Shown in pieces: positions 33,954-42,512 of a stretch of DNA of 42,721 nt (the stretch's first letter is position 1; each line of letters begins with the position of its first letter). Source of the DNA: Paraburkholderia franconis (GTDB taxonomy: Bacteria; Pseudomonadota; Gammaproteobacteria; Burkholderiales; Burkholderiaceae); contig NZ_WHNP01000059.1 of assembly GCF_009362735.1 (NCBI RefSeq), positions 1-42,721 of the forward strand, in the 5' to 3' direction. Position numbers and translations under genes: made by a program. A model generated the notes under the pieces. The model worked only from the letters and a program-made list of their open reading frames with translations, was not told where the DNA came from and did no database searches.

Positions 33954-35768
33954 TCAGATTGGCTGCGTGCGCGTTTCGAGCCACGCCTTCGCGTCGCCCG
34001 ACACATGCGGCGACACGCGCGCGCGCACCATCTCGTGATATGCGTTGAGCCACGCGCGCTCGTCGTCGCGCAGCAGGTTCTGCGCGACGCAGCGCGTGTC
34101 GATCGGGCACAGCGTCAGTGTTTCGAATTCGAGGAAATCGCCGAACTCGGTTTTCTGCGCCGGACGGTTCAGCACCAGATTCTCGATGCGAATGCCCCAT
34201 TTGCCCGGACGATAGATGCCCGGCTCGATCGACGTGATCATGCCCTCTTCCATCGCCGTCCACGCTTCGGCGGGCGCGTAGTGCGAGATCACCTGCGGTC
34301 CTTCGTGGACGTTCAGGAAATAGCCGACGCCATGCCCCGTGCCGTGGCCGTAGTCCGCGCCCATTTCCCAGATCGGCGCGCGCGCGATCGCGTCGAGCAT
34401 CGGCGAACGGATGCCGCGCGGAAACTTCGCGCGAGAGAGCGCCATCGTGCCCTTCAGCACCGTCGTGAAGTCGCGGCGATGCTCGTCGTTGATCGTGCCG
34501 ATGGGCACGACGCGCGTGATGTCGGTCGTGCCGCTCAGGTACTGGCCGCCCGAGTCGATCAGCAGCAGGCCGTTGCCTTCGATCGTCGAATGCGAAGCGG
34601 GCGTCGCACGATAGTGCGGCATCGCGCCGTTCGCGTTGAACCCGGCGATCGTCGCGAAGCTCAGCGTGACGAAGCCCGGCCGGCGCGCGCGCGCCGCCGT
34701 CAGCTTTTCGTCGATCGTCAGTTCGGTGATTTTTTCGCGGCCGAGCGCGCCCTCGAACCACGCGAAAAATTCAGCGAGCGCCGCGCCGTCCTGCTCCATC
34801 GTCGCGCGCACGTGCGCGGCTTCGGCTTCCGTCTTGCGCGACTTGAAGAACGTCGACGGATTCACCGACTCGACGATCTCCACCGACGCCGGCACCGATT
34901 GCAGCAAGCCATACGTGATGCGGCGCGGGTCGATCAGCAGCGTCTGGCCGCCCGGCAGTGCGGCGAGCGCGTCGGCGGCCTTGGTGTACGGCTCGACACG
35001 GATGCCGTCGCGGGCCAGCGACTCCGCCAGTTCCGCAGGCACCTTGCCGTCCGTCACGAAAAGTGACGCGCGATCCAGCCCGATCAGCGCATGCGCGACG
35101 AACACCGGGTTGTAGTTCACGTCCGCGCCGCGCAGATTCAGCAGCCAGGCGAGGTCGTCGAGCGTCGAGATGAAGTGCCACTGCGCGCCCTTTTCCTGCA
35201 TCGCGCGGCGAATACGGTCCAGCTTTTCCGCGCGGGAAACGCTCGCGTGCGGCGCGACGTGCTCGTAGACGGCGCCCGTCGGCAGCGGCGGACGCTGCGG
35301 CCAGACGGTGTCGAGCAGATCGGAGTCGGTGCGCAGCTTGACGCCGCGCGCCGTCAGCGCATCGCTCAGCGCGCGCGCCGCCGCGACGCCGAGCACGGCG
35401 CCGTCGACGCCAACCGTCGCGCCCGCCGGCACGTTCTGCGCGAGCCAGTCAATGTGCGGCGCCGTCATCTGGCCGCCGAACATTTTCATCAGCTGAATGC
35501 CCGTGCCGGCCAGTTGCGCCTCGGCCTGCACCCAATAGCGGCTGTCGACCCACAGGCCGGCGAAGTCGGCCGTCACGACCAGCGTGCCGACCGAGCCAGT
35601 GAAGCCGGACAGCCACTCGCGGCCTTGCCAGCGGCCCGGCAGATATTCGGAGAGATGCGGATCGGCCGACGGCACGAGCCAGGCGGCGAGCCCTTGCTGA
35701 GTCATCGCGCTGCGCAGTTGTGCAATGCGCTCGGGGATCGAGGCGGTTTCGGGGAGTCGTACGTTCAT
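33954..35768 (-). CDS. Xaa-Pro aminopeptidase (long, XPNPEP1-like form)
   Basis: The 604-residue M24-family enzyme removes N-terminal residues preceding proline. Dinuclear metal ligands are D405, D416, H479, E515 and E529, in motifs DSGGQYLSGTTD, GHGTGHGVGY, SIEPGIY and RIENL. At about 600 residues with two creatinase-type N-terminal domains, it resembles cytosolic XPNPEP1-type enzymes rather than the 441-residue E. coli PepP. No signal peptide is present. The ATG at 35768 has an AGGTGA RBS; the small membrane protein gene lies 19 bp upstream on the same strand. Confidence 0.92.
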   Translation of the reverse strand: MNVRLPETASIPERIAQLRSAMTQQGLAAWLVPSADPHLSEYLPGRWQGREWLSGFTGSVGTLVVTADFAGLWVDSRYWVQAEAQLAGTGIQLMKMFGGQMTAPHIDWLAQNVPAGATVGVDGAVLGVAAARALSDALTARGVKLRTDSDLLDTVWPQRPPLPTGAVYEHVAPHASVSRAEKLDRIRRAMQEKGAQWHFISTLDDLAWLLNLRGADVNYNPVFVAHALIGLDRASLFVTDGKVPAELAESLARDGIRVEPYTKAADALAALPGGQTLLIDPRRITYGLLQSVPASVEIVESVNPSTFFKSRKTEAEAAHVRATMEQDGAALAEFFAWFEGALGREKITELTIDEKLTAARARRPGFVTLSFATIAGFNANGAMPHYRATPASHSTIEGNGLLLIDSGGQYLSGTTDITRVVPIGTINDEHRRDFTTVLKGTMALSRAKFPRGIRSPMLDAIARAPIWEMGADYGHGTGHGVGYFLNVHEGPQVISHYAPAEAWTAMEEGMITSIEPGIYRPGKWGIRIENLVLNRPAQKTEFGDFLEFETLTLCPIDTRCVAQNLLRDDERAWLNAYHEMVRARVSPHVSGDAKAWLETRTQPI

Positions 35769-35787
35769 CGGTTTCACCTGCAAAGAT

Positions 35788-36042
35788 TCATCGACGGGAT
35801 AACAAGCCGACCGTCACGGCAACGGCAACAAGAGCGAAAGCGGTGCAGACGGGCCATTCGAGCGTATCGCCGTCATGGAAAAGCTGAACGACGTTGCCAG
35901 CCATGTGCGCGATGGCCGCTCCCGCCATGCCGACGAGGAGCGCCACCCACAGGCTCACGCGGCTCGCGCGCCGCAGCGGATGCAGCCACCAGCTGACCAG
36001 ACCGACGACGGCGCCAAGGAGGATCAGGCCGGGCCAGCCCAT
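35788..36042 (-). CDS. Small membrane protein, GlsB/YeaQ/YmgE-like
   Basis: This 84-residue hydrophobic protein has three predicted membrane spans (about 4-20, 30-50 and 64-81) separated by short loops, the first basic (HPLRRASR). Length, topology and the N-terminal G-x-x-L-G-x-x-V-G-L pattern resemble GlsB/YeaQ/YmgE (transglycosylase-associated) proteins; the match is by eye and weak. The function of that family is unknown, though some are stress-induced. It is likely co-transcribed with the aminopeptidase P gene 19 bp downstream. Confidence 0.6.
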   Translation of the reverse strand: MGWPGLILLGAVVGLVSWWLHPLRRASRVSLWVALLVGMAGAAIAHMAGNVVQLFHDGDTLEWPVCTAFALVAVAVTVGLLSRR

Positions 36043-36237
36043 CAGCGCACTCCGCCGCGCATCATCAATTTAAGACTTTTCTGATAGGCGGCTGTTTTAT
36101 CAATGGCTAGCATTTTTTCTCTTTCACTAGAAGGTCAGCACGGCTTTCTGCGTAGCGGTTGAGTTTAGGGGCCCGGGGTAAGGTTAGGCAAGCCGAAAGC
36201 CTCCCGCGCCAGGCCGCTGCGTCCCGCCCTTCGTCCC

Positions 36238-36984
36238 ATGCGAATCGCCCTTATCGAGCCCGACCTGCGGCATGCGGAAATTGTCGGCCGGCTGCTGTTT
36301 GCCGGTGGGCATGCCTGTCACCACTTTTCCGCCAGCGCGCCGTTTTTGGCGGGCGCCGCTCGAGAATTCTTCGATCTTCTCGTCACCGACGCCTTTTGCG
36401 GCGACGCCGCCGCCGAAGACGTGATCGCGCGCGTGCGCGAGGTGTTGCCCGGTCTGCCCGTCGTCGTGCTGATGACCTCGCCACGCGAAAGCGAACTGGT
36501 TGCGACATTGCAGGCGGGCGCCGACGATTGTCTCGCGAAGCCCGCGCGCGGTCCCGAAATGCTTGCGCGCATCGACGCGCTGATGCGCCGCGCCGGCATC
36601 CGCCGCCCGCGCAACCGCGCGCGGGAAATGTTCGGCGAATACGCGTTCGATACAGGCCGCTCGGTCGTCACCTTTCGGGGCCAGAGCGTAGCGCTGACGC
36701 CGAAGGAACTCCAGTTCGCGCTGCTGCTGTTCACGAATATGTCGCGGGCCGTTTCGCGCGCACACATCCTCGAAACCGTCTGGTCGCGCCGCCGCGACGT
36801 TAAGTCGCGCACGCTCGATACCCATGCATCGCGCATCAGGACCAAGCTCGAATTGCGGCCGGAATTCGGCTACACGCTGGTTCCGCTGTACGGCTACGGC
36901 TACCGTCTGGACCAGATTCCCGTAGAAAAGGCAGATGGCGCGGATAAGGCACTCGCCAATGAAAGATTCGTGGAAACACTATAA
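36238..36984 (+). CDS. Orphan OmpR-family response regulator
   Basis: The 248-residue protein has an N-terminal receiver domain (about 1-118) with phospho-acceptor D51 (LVTDAF), conserved T80 and K101. A C-terminal winged-helix DNA-binding domain follows (about 132-225), with LTPKELQFALLLF and TLDTHASRIRTKL. The acidic pocket at residues 7-9 reads E-P-D instead of E-D-D, and the segment before D51 is divergent, so phosphorylation may be altered. No histidine kinase gene adjoins. It ends 54 bp before hemA. Target genes unknown. Confidence 0.85.
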   Translation: MRIALIEPDLRHAEIVGRLLFAGGHACHHFSASAPFLAGAAREFFDLLVTDAFCGDAAAEDVIARVREVLPGLPVVVLMTSPRESELVATLQAGADDCLAKPARGPEMLARIDALMRRAGIRRPRNRAREMFGEYAFDTGRSVVTFRGQSVALTPKELQFALLLFTNMSRAVSRAHILETVWSRRRDVKSRTLDTHASRIRTKLELRPEFGYTLVPLYGYGYRLDQIPVEKADGADKALANERFVETL

Positions 36985-36985
36985 T
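36980..36985 (+). promoter_or_regulatory. Candidate -10 box for hemA
   Basis: A perfect TATAAT overlaps the stop codon of the response-regulator gene, 53 bases before the hemA start. The -35 region is not recognisable. A short inverted repeat, ATTGGG (36986-36991) with CCCAAT (37004-37009), falls at or just after the predicted transcription start. Confidence 0.4.
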
Positions 36986-37038
36986 ATTGGGCCTAACCAT
37001 AGCCCCAATACGTCGCCCTGCAAGGCCGTAGCGTCCCC

Positions 37039-38328
37039 GTGCAACTCTTAACGATCGGAATCAATCACCACACCGCGCCCGTTGCCCTGCGCGAGCGCGT
37101 GGCGTTTCCGCTCGAACAGATCAAGCCGGCGCTCTCGACGTTCAAGGACATCTTCCTGGGCCGCACGGCCCGTATCGCGCCGGAAGCGGCGATCCTGTCG
37201 ACCTGCAACCGCACCGAACTGTACTGCGCCACCGACGACCACGCCGCCCGCGAAGCGGCGATCCACTGGCTGTCGAAGTACCACAACATCGCCGTCGATG
37301 AACTCGCGCCGCACGTGTACGCGCTGCCGCAGTCCGAAGCCGTGCGCCACGCGTTTCGCGTCGCGTCGGGGCTCGACTCGATGGTGCTCGGCGAGACGCA
37401 GATCGTCGGCCAGATGAAGGATGCCGTGCGCACTGCGTCCGAAGCCGGCGCGCTTGGCACGTATCTGAACCAGCTGTTCCAGCGCACGTTCGCCGTCGCG
37501 AAAGAGGTGCGGACCACGACGGAAATCGGGGCGCAATCTGTTTCGATGGCGGCGGCCTCGGTGCGCCTCGCGCAGCGCATTTTCGACAAGGTGTCGAACC
37601 AGCGCGTGCTGTTCATCGGCGCGGGCGAAATGATCGAGCTGTGCGCGACGCACTTTGCCGCGCAGCAGCCGCGTGAGCTGGTCGTTGCGAACCGCACGGC
37701 CGAGCGCGGCGAACGCCTCGCCGGCCGCTTCAACGGCCGCGCGATTCCGCTGTCCGAACTGCCCGCGCGCATGCACGAATTCGACATCATCGTGTCGTGC
37801 ACGGCGTCGACGCTGCCCATCATCGGTTTGGGTGCCGTTGAGCGCGCGGTGAAAGCGCGCCGTCACCGGCCGATCTTCATGGTCGATCTCGCCGTGCCGC
37901 GCGACATCGAACCGGAAGTCGGCCAGCTCGAAGACGTGTTCCTGTACACCGTCGACGATCTCGGCGCGATCGTCCGCGAAGGCAATGCGTCGCGGCAAGC
38001 CGCCGTCGCGCAAGCCGAAACGATCATCGAGACGCGCGTGCAGAATTTCATGCAGTGGCTCGACGCGCGCAGCATCGTGCCCGTCATCCGCCATATGCAT
38101 ACCCAGGCCGACACGCTCCGGCGCGCCGAAGTCGAGAAAGCGCAGAAGATGCTCGCGCGCGGCGAGGACCCCGCCGTCGTGCTCGAAGCACTGTCTCAAG
38201 CGCTGACGAACAAGCTGATCCACGGTCCGACGCACGCGCTCAACCGCGCCAGCAGCGAAAATCGCGATCAGCTGATCGAGCTGATGGGCGGCTTCTACAA
38301 ACACGCTCACTCTTCGTCGGAGCGTTAG
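37039..38328 (+). CDS. hemA: Glutamyl-tRNA reductase
   Basis: This 429-residue enzyme reduces glutamyl-tRNA to glutamate-1-semialdehyde, the committed step of C5-pathway heme synthesis. The catalytic cysteine is C56 in STCNRTELYC. The GETQIVGQMKDA motif, an NADPH-binding GAGEMIELCATH and a C-terminal helical dimerisation domain are present. The start is GTG at 37039, chosen because the family begins M-Q-L-L-T-I-G-I-N-H. prfA follows after 144 bp, the common hemA-prfA-prmC order. Confidence 0.96.
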   Translation: MQLLTIGINHHTAPVALRERVAFPLEQIKPALSTFKDIFLGRTARIAPEAAILSTCNRTELYCATDDHAAREAAIHWLSKYHNIAVDELAPHVYALPQSEAVRHAFRVASGLDSMVLGETQIVGQMKDAVRTASEAGALGTYLNQLFQRTFAVAKEVRTTTEIGAQSVSMAAASVRLAQRIFDKVSNQRVLFIGAGEMIELCATHFAAQQPRELVVANRTAERGERLAGRFNGRAIPLSELPARMHEFDIIVSCTASTLPIIGLGAVERAVKARRHRPIFMVDLAVPRDIEPEVGQLEDVFLYTVDDLGAIVREGNASRQAAVAQAETIIETRVQNFMQWLDARSIVPVIRHMHTQADTLRRAEVEKAQKMLARGEDPAVVLEALSQALTNKLIHGPTHALNRASSENRDQLIELMGGFYKHAHSSSER

Positions 38329-38472
38329 CGGCGCTCCAAGCCGACGCATCGCGCGTGTTGCCGTCCAGGCCCGCACAGTGCTCTATCCGCAGTGTCCCGG
38401 GCATTCGTCGCCGGTTCTCGTCCCGAATCCCGAATCCAGCCGTCCTTTCCGGAGTCCGCTCCGAGCGCCCCA

Positions 38473-39555
38473 ATGAAAACGAGCATGCAAGCCAAGCTCG
38501 ACCAGCTCACTACCCGGCTGGCCGAACTGAACGACCTGTTGAGCCGCGAAGACATCACGTCGAGCATCGAGCAATACCGCAAGCTCACGCGCGAGCACGC
38601 GGAGCTGCAGCCTGTCGTCGAACATTACGGTCTGTGGCGCCAGGCGCTGAACGATGCGGCGACGGCGCAGGAACTGCTGTCGGACGCATCGATGAAGGAT
38701 TTCGCGGAAGAGGAAATCCGCACAGCGCGCGAGCAGATGGAAAAGCTCGAAGGCGAACTGCAGAAGATGCTGCTGCCCAAAGACCCGAACGATGACCGCA
38801 ACATCTTCCTCGAAATTCGCGCGGGCACGGGCGGCGACGAGTCCGCGCTCTTCGCGGGCGACCTGCTGCGCATGTACCTGCGCTACGCGGAGCGCAACCG
38901 CTGGCAGGTCGAGATGATGTCGGCGAGCGAATCGGATCTGGGCGGCTACAAGGAAGTGATCGTGCGGATCGCGGGCGACGCCGCGTACTCGAAGCTCAAG
39001 TTCGAATCGGGCGGGCATCGCGTGCAGCGCGTGCCCGCGACGGAAACGCAGGGCCGCATTCACACGTCGGCGTGCACGGTTGCGGTGATGCCGGAAGCGG
39101 ATGAAATCGGCGAAGTCGAAATCAATCCCGCCGATCTGCGCATCGACACGTTCCGCGCATCCGGCGCGGGCGGTCAGCACATCAACAAGACAGATTCGGC
39201 CGTGCGCGTGACGCACCTGCCGACGGGCATCGTCGTCGAATGCCAGGACGATCGCTCGCAGCACAAGAACAAGGATCGCGCGCTGAAGGTGCTCGCCGCG
39301 CGCATCAAGGACAAGCAGTACCACGAGCAGCACGCGAAGGAAGCGGCTACGCGCAAAAGCCTGATCGGCTCGGGCGACCGCTCGGAGCGCATTCGCACTT
39401 ACAACTTTCCGCAAGGCCGTCTCACCGATCACCGGATCAACCTGACGCTGTATCGCCTTGAAGCGATCATGGCAGGCGATCTCGACGAACTGATCGCGGC
39501 GCTGGTGTCCGAGCATCAGGCGGAATTGCTGGCGTCGCTCGGCGACGCGGACTGA
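38473..39555 (+). CDS. prfA: Peptide chain release factor 1
   Basis: This 360-residue RF1 reads UAA and UAG stops. The GGQ motif is at 233-235, exactly as in E. coli RF1, and the codon-recognition tripeptide is PAT in QRVPATETQG. This numbering confirms the ATG at 38473 rather than the in-frame upstream extension to 38392. The GGQ glutamine is the methylation target of PrmC, encoded seven bases downstream. Confidence 0.97.
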   Translation: MKTSMQAKLDQLTTRLAELNDLLSREDITSSIEQYRKLTREHAELQPVVEHYGLWRQALNDAATAQELLSDASMKDFAEEEIRTAREQMEKLEGELQKMLLPKDPNDDRNIFLEIRAGTGGDESALFAGDLLRMYLRYAERNRWQVEMMSASESDLGGYKEVIVRIAGDAAYSKLKFESGGHRVQRVPATETQGRIHTSACTVAVMPEADEIGEVEINPADLRIDTFRASGAGGQHINKTDSAVRVTHLPTGIVVECQDDRSQHKNKDRALKVLAARIKDKQYHEQHAKEAATRKSLIGSGDRSERIRTYNFPQGRLTDHRINLTLYRLEAIMAGDLDELIAALVSEHQAELLASLGDAD

Positions 39556-39562
39556 GCCGGGC

Positions 39563-40411
39563 ATGAATACAGCCGATACCGTCGCTACGCTGCTGCGCGC
39601 GTCGCCGCTACCTGCGCTCGAAGCGCGCATTCTGCTCGGGCATGCGCTCGGCTGGCGCCGCACGGCACTGATCACGCGCGCCGACAATGCGCTCGATCCG
39701 CAGCAAGTCGCGGCGTTCCGCGAGCTTCAGGCGAGACGTGTCGATGGCGAGCCCATTGCGCAACTCATCGGATCGCGTGAATTCTTCGGGCTCGATTTCG
39801 AAGTCACGCGCGATGTGCTCATTCCCCGCCCTGAAACCGAATTGCTCGTCGAAACGGCCGTGCAGGCGCTCGAAGCGCGCGCCGCACGTGCCCGCGTGCT
39901 CGATCTCGGCACGGGGACGGGCGCGATCGCCGTGTCGATTGCGTGGTCGCGCCCGGATGCGCGCGTCTGGGCCGTCGACCGGTCGTCGGAAGCACTGGCT
40001 GTTGCCACGCGCAATGCGATCCGGCTGCTCGAGCCGAAGCGCCCCGGTGGCGACGTGCAGTTCGCGCAAGGCGACTGGTACGGCGCGCTCGACGCCTCGC
40101 TTACGTTCGAGGTGATCGTCAGCAACCCGCCGTATATCGCGAGCGGCGATCCGCATCTGTCGCAAGGCGATCTGCGTTTCGAACCGCGCGGCGCACTCAC
40201 CGACGAGGCTGACGGCCTCTCGGCGATCCGCGCGATCGTCGCGGGCGCGACGTCGAGGCTGGCACCCGATGGCGTGCTGTGGATGGAACACGGCTACGAC
40301 CAGGCGGAAGCCGTCCGCGAAATTCTGGCGGCGCAAGGCTTCGCCGATGTCCGCTCCGAGTGCGATCTGGCCGGCATCGAACGCATCAGCGGCGGGCACT
40401 GGCCGGACTGA
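39563..40411 (+). CDS. prmC: Release-factor glutamine methyltransferase
   Basis: This 282-residue SAM-dependent enzyme methylates the GGQ glutamine of RF1/RF2. The SAM-binding LDLGTGTGAIAVSIA is at about 114-128, and the glutamine-binding NPPY is at 188-191. The N-terminal helical domain recognises the release factor. It is seven bases downstream of prfA, so enzyme and substrate are produced from one transcript. Confidence 0.95.
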   Translation: MNTADTVATLLRASPLPALEARILLGHALGWRRTALITRADNALDPQQVAAFRELQARRVDGEPIAQLIGSREFFGLDFEVTRDVLIPRPETELLVETAVQALEARAARARVLDLGTGTGAIAVSIAWSRPDARVWAVDRSSEALAVATRNAIRLLEPKRPGGDVQFAQGDWYGALDASLTFEVIVSNPPYIASGDPHLSQGDLRFEPRGALTDEADGLSAIRAIVAGATSRLAPDGVLWMEHGYDQAEAVREILAAQGFADVRSECDLAGIERISGGHWPD

Positions 40412-40521
40412 CACGCGACGAAATCACGGCGCCCTGTGGGATTCCGCCACCGGTCGGCATCGGCGAAATCCGCTATCATTTGACTCTATCCCCAACACAT
40501 ACCGGAACCGCAAGGTCAGTC

Positions 40522-40833
40522 ATGGACACGCAACAACGCATCAAGCAAATCGTCGACGAAAACCCCGTCGTGCTTTTCATGAAAGGCAACGCGCAATTCC
40601 CGATGTGCGGCTTCTCGGGCCGTGCGGTGCAAATTCTGAAGGCATGCGGCGTCGATCAGTTCAAGACGGTCAACGTCCTCGAAGACGAAGCCGTGCGCCA
40701 GGGCATCAAGGAATACTCGAATTGGCCGACGATCCCGCAGCTGTACGTCAAGGGTGAATTCGTCGGCGGCTCGGACATCATGATGGAGATGTATCAGTCG
40801 GGCGAACTGCAGCAGCTCTTCGCCGCAGCCTGA
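40522..40833 (+). CDS. grxD: Monothiol glutaredoxin GrxD
   Basis: This 103-residue monothiol glutaredoxin has the CGFS active site with C29 (FPMCGFSGRA), the WPTIPQLYV cis-proline segment and the GGSDIMMEM glutathione-binding end. Such proteins carry [2Fe-2S] clusters between assembly and target proteins. An AAGG lies upstream of the ATG at 40522; the frame is open back into prmC but without support. ubiX starts 25 bp downstream. Confidence 0.96.
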   Translation: MDTQQRIKQIVDENPVVLFMKGNAQFPMCGFSGRAVQILKACGVDQFKTVNVLEDEAVRQGIKEYSNWPTIPQLYVKGEFVGGSDIMMEMYQSGELQQLFAAA

Positions 40834-40858
40834 TTTACGCAGACGGGCGCCGCACGCC

Positions 40859-41458
40859 ATGGAACCTCGCGCCGCGGCGCCACGTCGTCTCATCATCGCC
40901 ATCACGGGAGCGACGGGCGCGATCTACGGCGTCCGGCTGCTTCAAACGCTGCGCAAGCTTGGCGGCGTCGAAAGCCATCTGCTGATCTCCAGCGCGGGGT
41001 GGCTCAATATTCAGCACGAACTCCAGTTGTCGCGTGACGACGTGCATCCGCTCGCGGATGTCGTTCATTCCGTGCGCGACGTCGGCGCAAGCATTGCGTC
41101 GGGCTCGTTTGCGACCGACGGCATGATCATCGCGCCCTGCTCGATGAAAACGCTCGCGAGCGTGGCGCACGGACTCTCCGACAATCTCATCACGCGCGCC
41201 GCCGATGTCACGCTCAAAGAGCGTCGGCGACTCGTGCTGATGGTTCGCGAAACGCCGTTCAATCTCGCGCATCTGCGCAACATGACGGCCGTCACCGAAA
41301 TGGGCGGCGTGATCTTTCCGCCGCTGCCCGCGTTCTACAACCGGCCGGCGACGATCGACCTGATGGTCGACGATACCGTCGCGCGCGTGCTCGATCTGTT
41401 CGCGCTGGGCCCGGCGCTCGCGCCGGCGTGGCAAGGGCTGAATAGTCCGGCGCAATAA
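40859..41458 (+). CDS. ubiX: Flavin prenyltransferase UbiX
   Basis: This 199-residue protein prenylates FMN to make the cofactor of UbiD-type decarboxylases, used in ubiquinone synthesis. FMN-binding ITGATGAIYGVRLL is at about 15-28. The APCSMKTLA motif, the ETPFNLAHLRNM segment and the prenyl-phosphate-binding PAFYNRP near the C-terminus are present. It closes the hemA-prfA-prmC-grxD-ubiX cluster. Confidence 0.94.
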   Translation: MEPRAAAPRRLIIAITGATGAIYGVRLLQTLRKLGGVESHLLISSAGWLNIQHELQLSRDDVHPLADVVHSVRDVGASIASGSFATDGMIIAPCSMKTLASVAHGLSDNLITRAADVTLKERRRLVLMVRETPFNLAHLRNMTAVTEMGGVIFPPLPAFYNRPATIDLMVDDTVARVLDLFALGPALAPAWQGLNSPAQ

Positions 41459-41609
41459 GCCGGGCGCGGTTGTCTCACCTCTCACGGCCGCGCGAGCCGT
41501 TCATTCGACTGGATTCGCAACAGCAGCGAGACAATCAAATCCACCCAGTGCCGTTTATCAATCGCGAGTGCGGACGTATATTCGTATCAACGAAACCTTT
41601 CCGGCCTGA

Positions 41610-42410
41610 ATGGCCCGCACCGCCATGACCCGCTTGCCTTCCCTCTTTCTGTCGCACGGCGCGCCGACGCTGCCGATCGATCCGTCGATGCCGCGCGAGC
41701 AATTCGCCTCGCTTTCCGCCGAGGTGCCGCGCCCGAAAGCGATCCTGATGCTGTCCGCGCATTGGGGCACGCTGCAGCCAGCCGCCAGTACATCGGACGC
41801 GCCTGAGACGATTCACGACTTTTACGGCTTTCCGCGTCAGCTGTATGAGATCCAGTACCCGGCGCCCGGCGCGCCCGACGTCGCGCGGCGCGCGGCGGAA
41901 TTGCTCGGCGAACAGGGCATGCCGACGGCGACGCAACCGCACGGCCTCGATCACGGCGCGTGGGTCCCGATGCTGCTCATGTTCCCGCATGCCGATGTGC
42001 CGATCGCCCAGTTGTCGATCCAGCCACGGCTCGATCCCGCGCATCACTTCCGCGTGGGGCGCGCACTGCGTCCGCTGCAGGACGAGGGCGTGATGATCGT
42101 CGGTTCCGGCCAGATCACGCACAATCTGCGCGAGGCGGATTTCTCGGCGCGGCCCGAGGATGCCGATCCGCGCGTCACCGAATTCACCGACTGGTTCGAG
42201 ACGCATCTTGCCGCCCGCGATATCGACGCGCTGCTCGACTATCGCCGCCAGGCGCCGCACGCCGTGTTCATGCATCCGACCGACGAGCACCTGTTGCCGG
42301 TATTCGCAGCGCTCGGCGCGGCAGCCGACGATTACGAGCTCGGCATTCAATCGCTCGGGACGTTCCAGCGCTCGCTGGCGATGACGAACTACGTGTTCGG
42401 CAACGCATAA
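41610..42410 (+). CDS. DODA-type extradiol aromatic ring-opening dioxygenase
   Basis: The 266-residue protein belongs to the LigB/DODA class III family (E. coli YgiD). Likely metal ligands are H16 (LSHGAP), H51 (SAHWG) and the histidine of HPTDEH near residue 228; DHGAWVP supplies a further conserved histidine. Members open catechol-type rings such as DOPA, usually with zinc or iron. The start could also be the ATG at 41625; neither has a clear RBS. It stands alone, 151 bp after ubiX. A group II intron begins within about 25 bp of its stop, on the opposite strand. Confidence 0.88.
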   Translation: MARTAMTRLPSLFLSHGAPTLPIDPSMPREQFASLSAEVPRPKAILMLSAHWGTLQPAASTSDAPETIHDFYGFPRQLYEIQYPAPGAPDVARRAAELLGEQGMPTATQPHGLDHGAWVPMLLMFPHADVPIAQLSIQPRLDPAHHFRVGRALRPLQDEGVMIVGSGQITHNLREADFSARPEDADPRVTEFTDWFETHLAARDIDALLDYRRQAPHAVFMHPTDEHLLPVFAALGAAADDYELGIQSLGTFQRSLAMTNYVFGNA

Positions 42411-42435
42411 GCGCCGCCGTCGCCGGATCGGCATA

Positions 42436-42460
42436 GGGGACGGCCATGAGGCCGTACCCC
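42436..42460 (-). ncRNA. Group II intron domain VI hairpin
   Basis: Reading the minus strand, 42460-42450 pairs with 42445-42436 around a TCAT loop, with a single bulged T at 42456 in the 5' arm. The 3' arm is fully paired, so the bulged branch-point A normally found there is not evident. Intron 3' end expected within about ten bases downstream. Confidence 0.55.
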
Positions 42461-42466
42461 TGCCAC

Positions 42467-42498
42467 ACCACCCGGCATGCGGGTCCGCACCGGGCGGT
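42467..42498 (-). ncRNA. Group II intron catalytic domain V
   Basis: On the minus strand, ACCGCCCGG (42498-42490) pairs with CCGGGTGGT (42475-42467). An upper TGCG/CGCA stem with a GACC loop follows, and a two-base bulge (T42477, G42476) lies on the 3' side. The lower stem has a C-G-C triad (42496-42494) with a central G-U wobble, the form seen in group IIC introns. Size and bulge position fit domain V. Confidence 0.75.
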
Positions 42499-42512
42499 TC
42501 GGGAAGTTGAGG

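Noticed and set aside
41470..41534. Inverted repeat TTGTCTC/GAGACAA between ubiX and the dioxygenase gene
   Set aside because: Only 7 bp with 51 bases between the arms and no T-run; expected by chance and too open for a terminator or operator.
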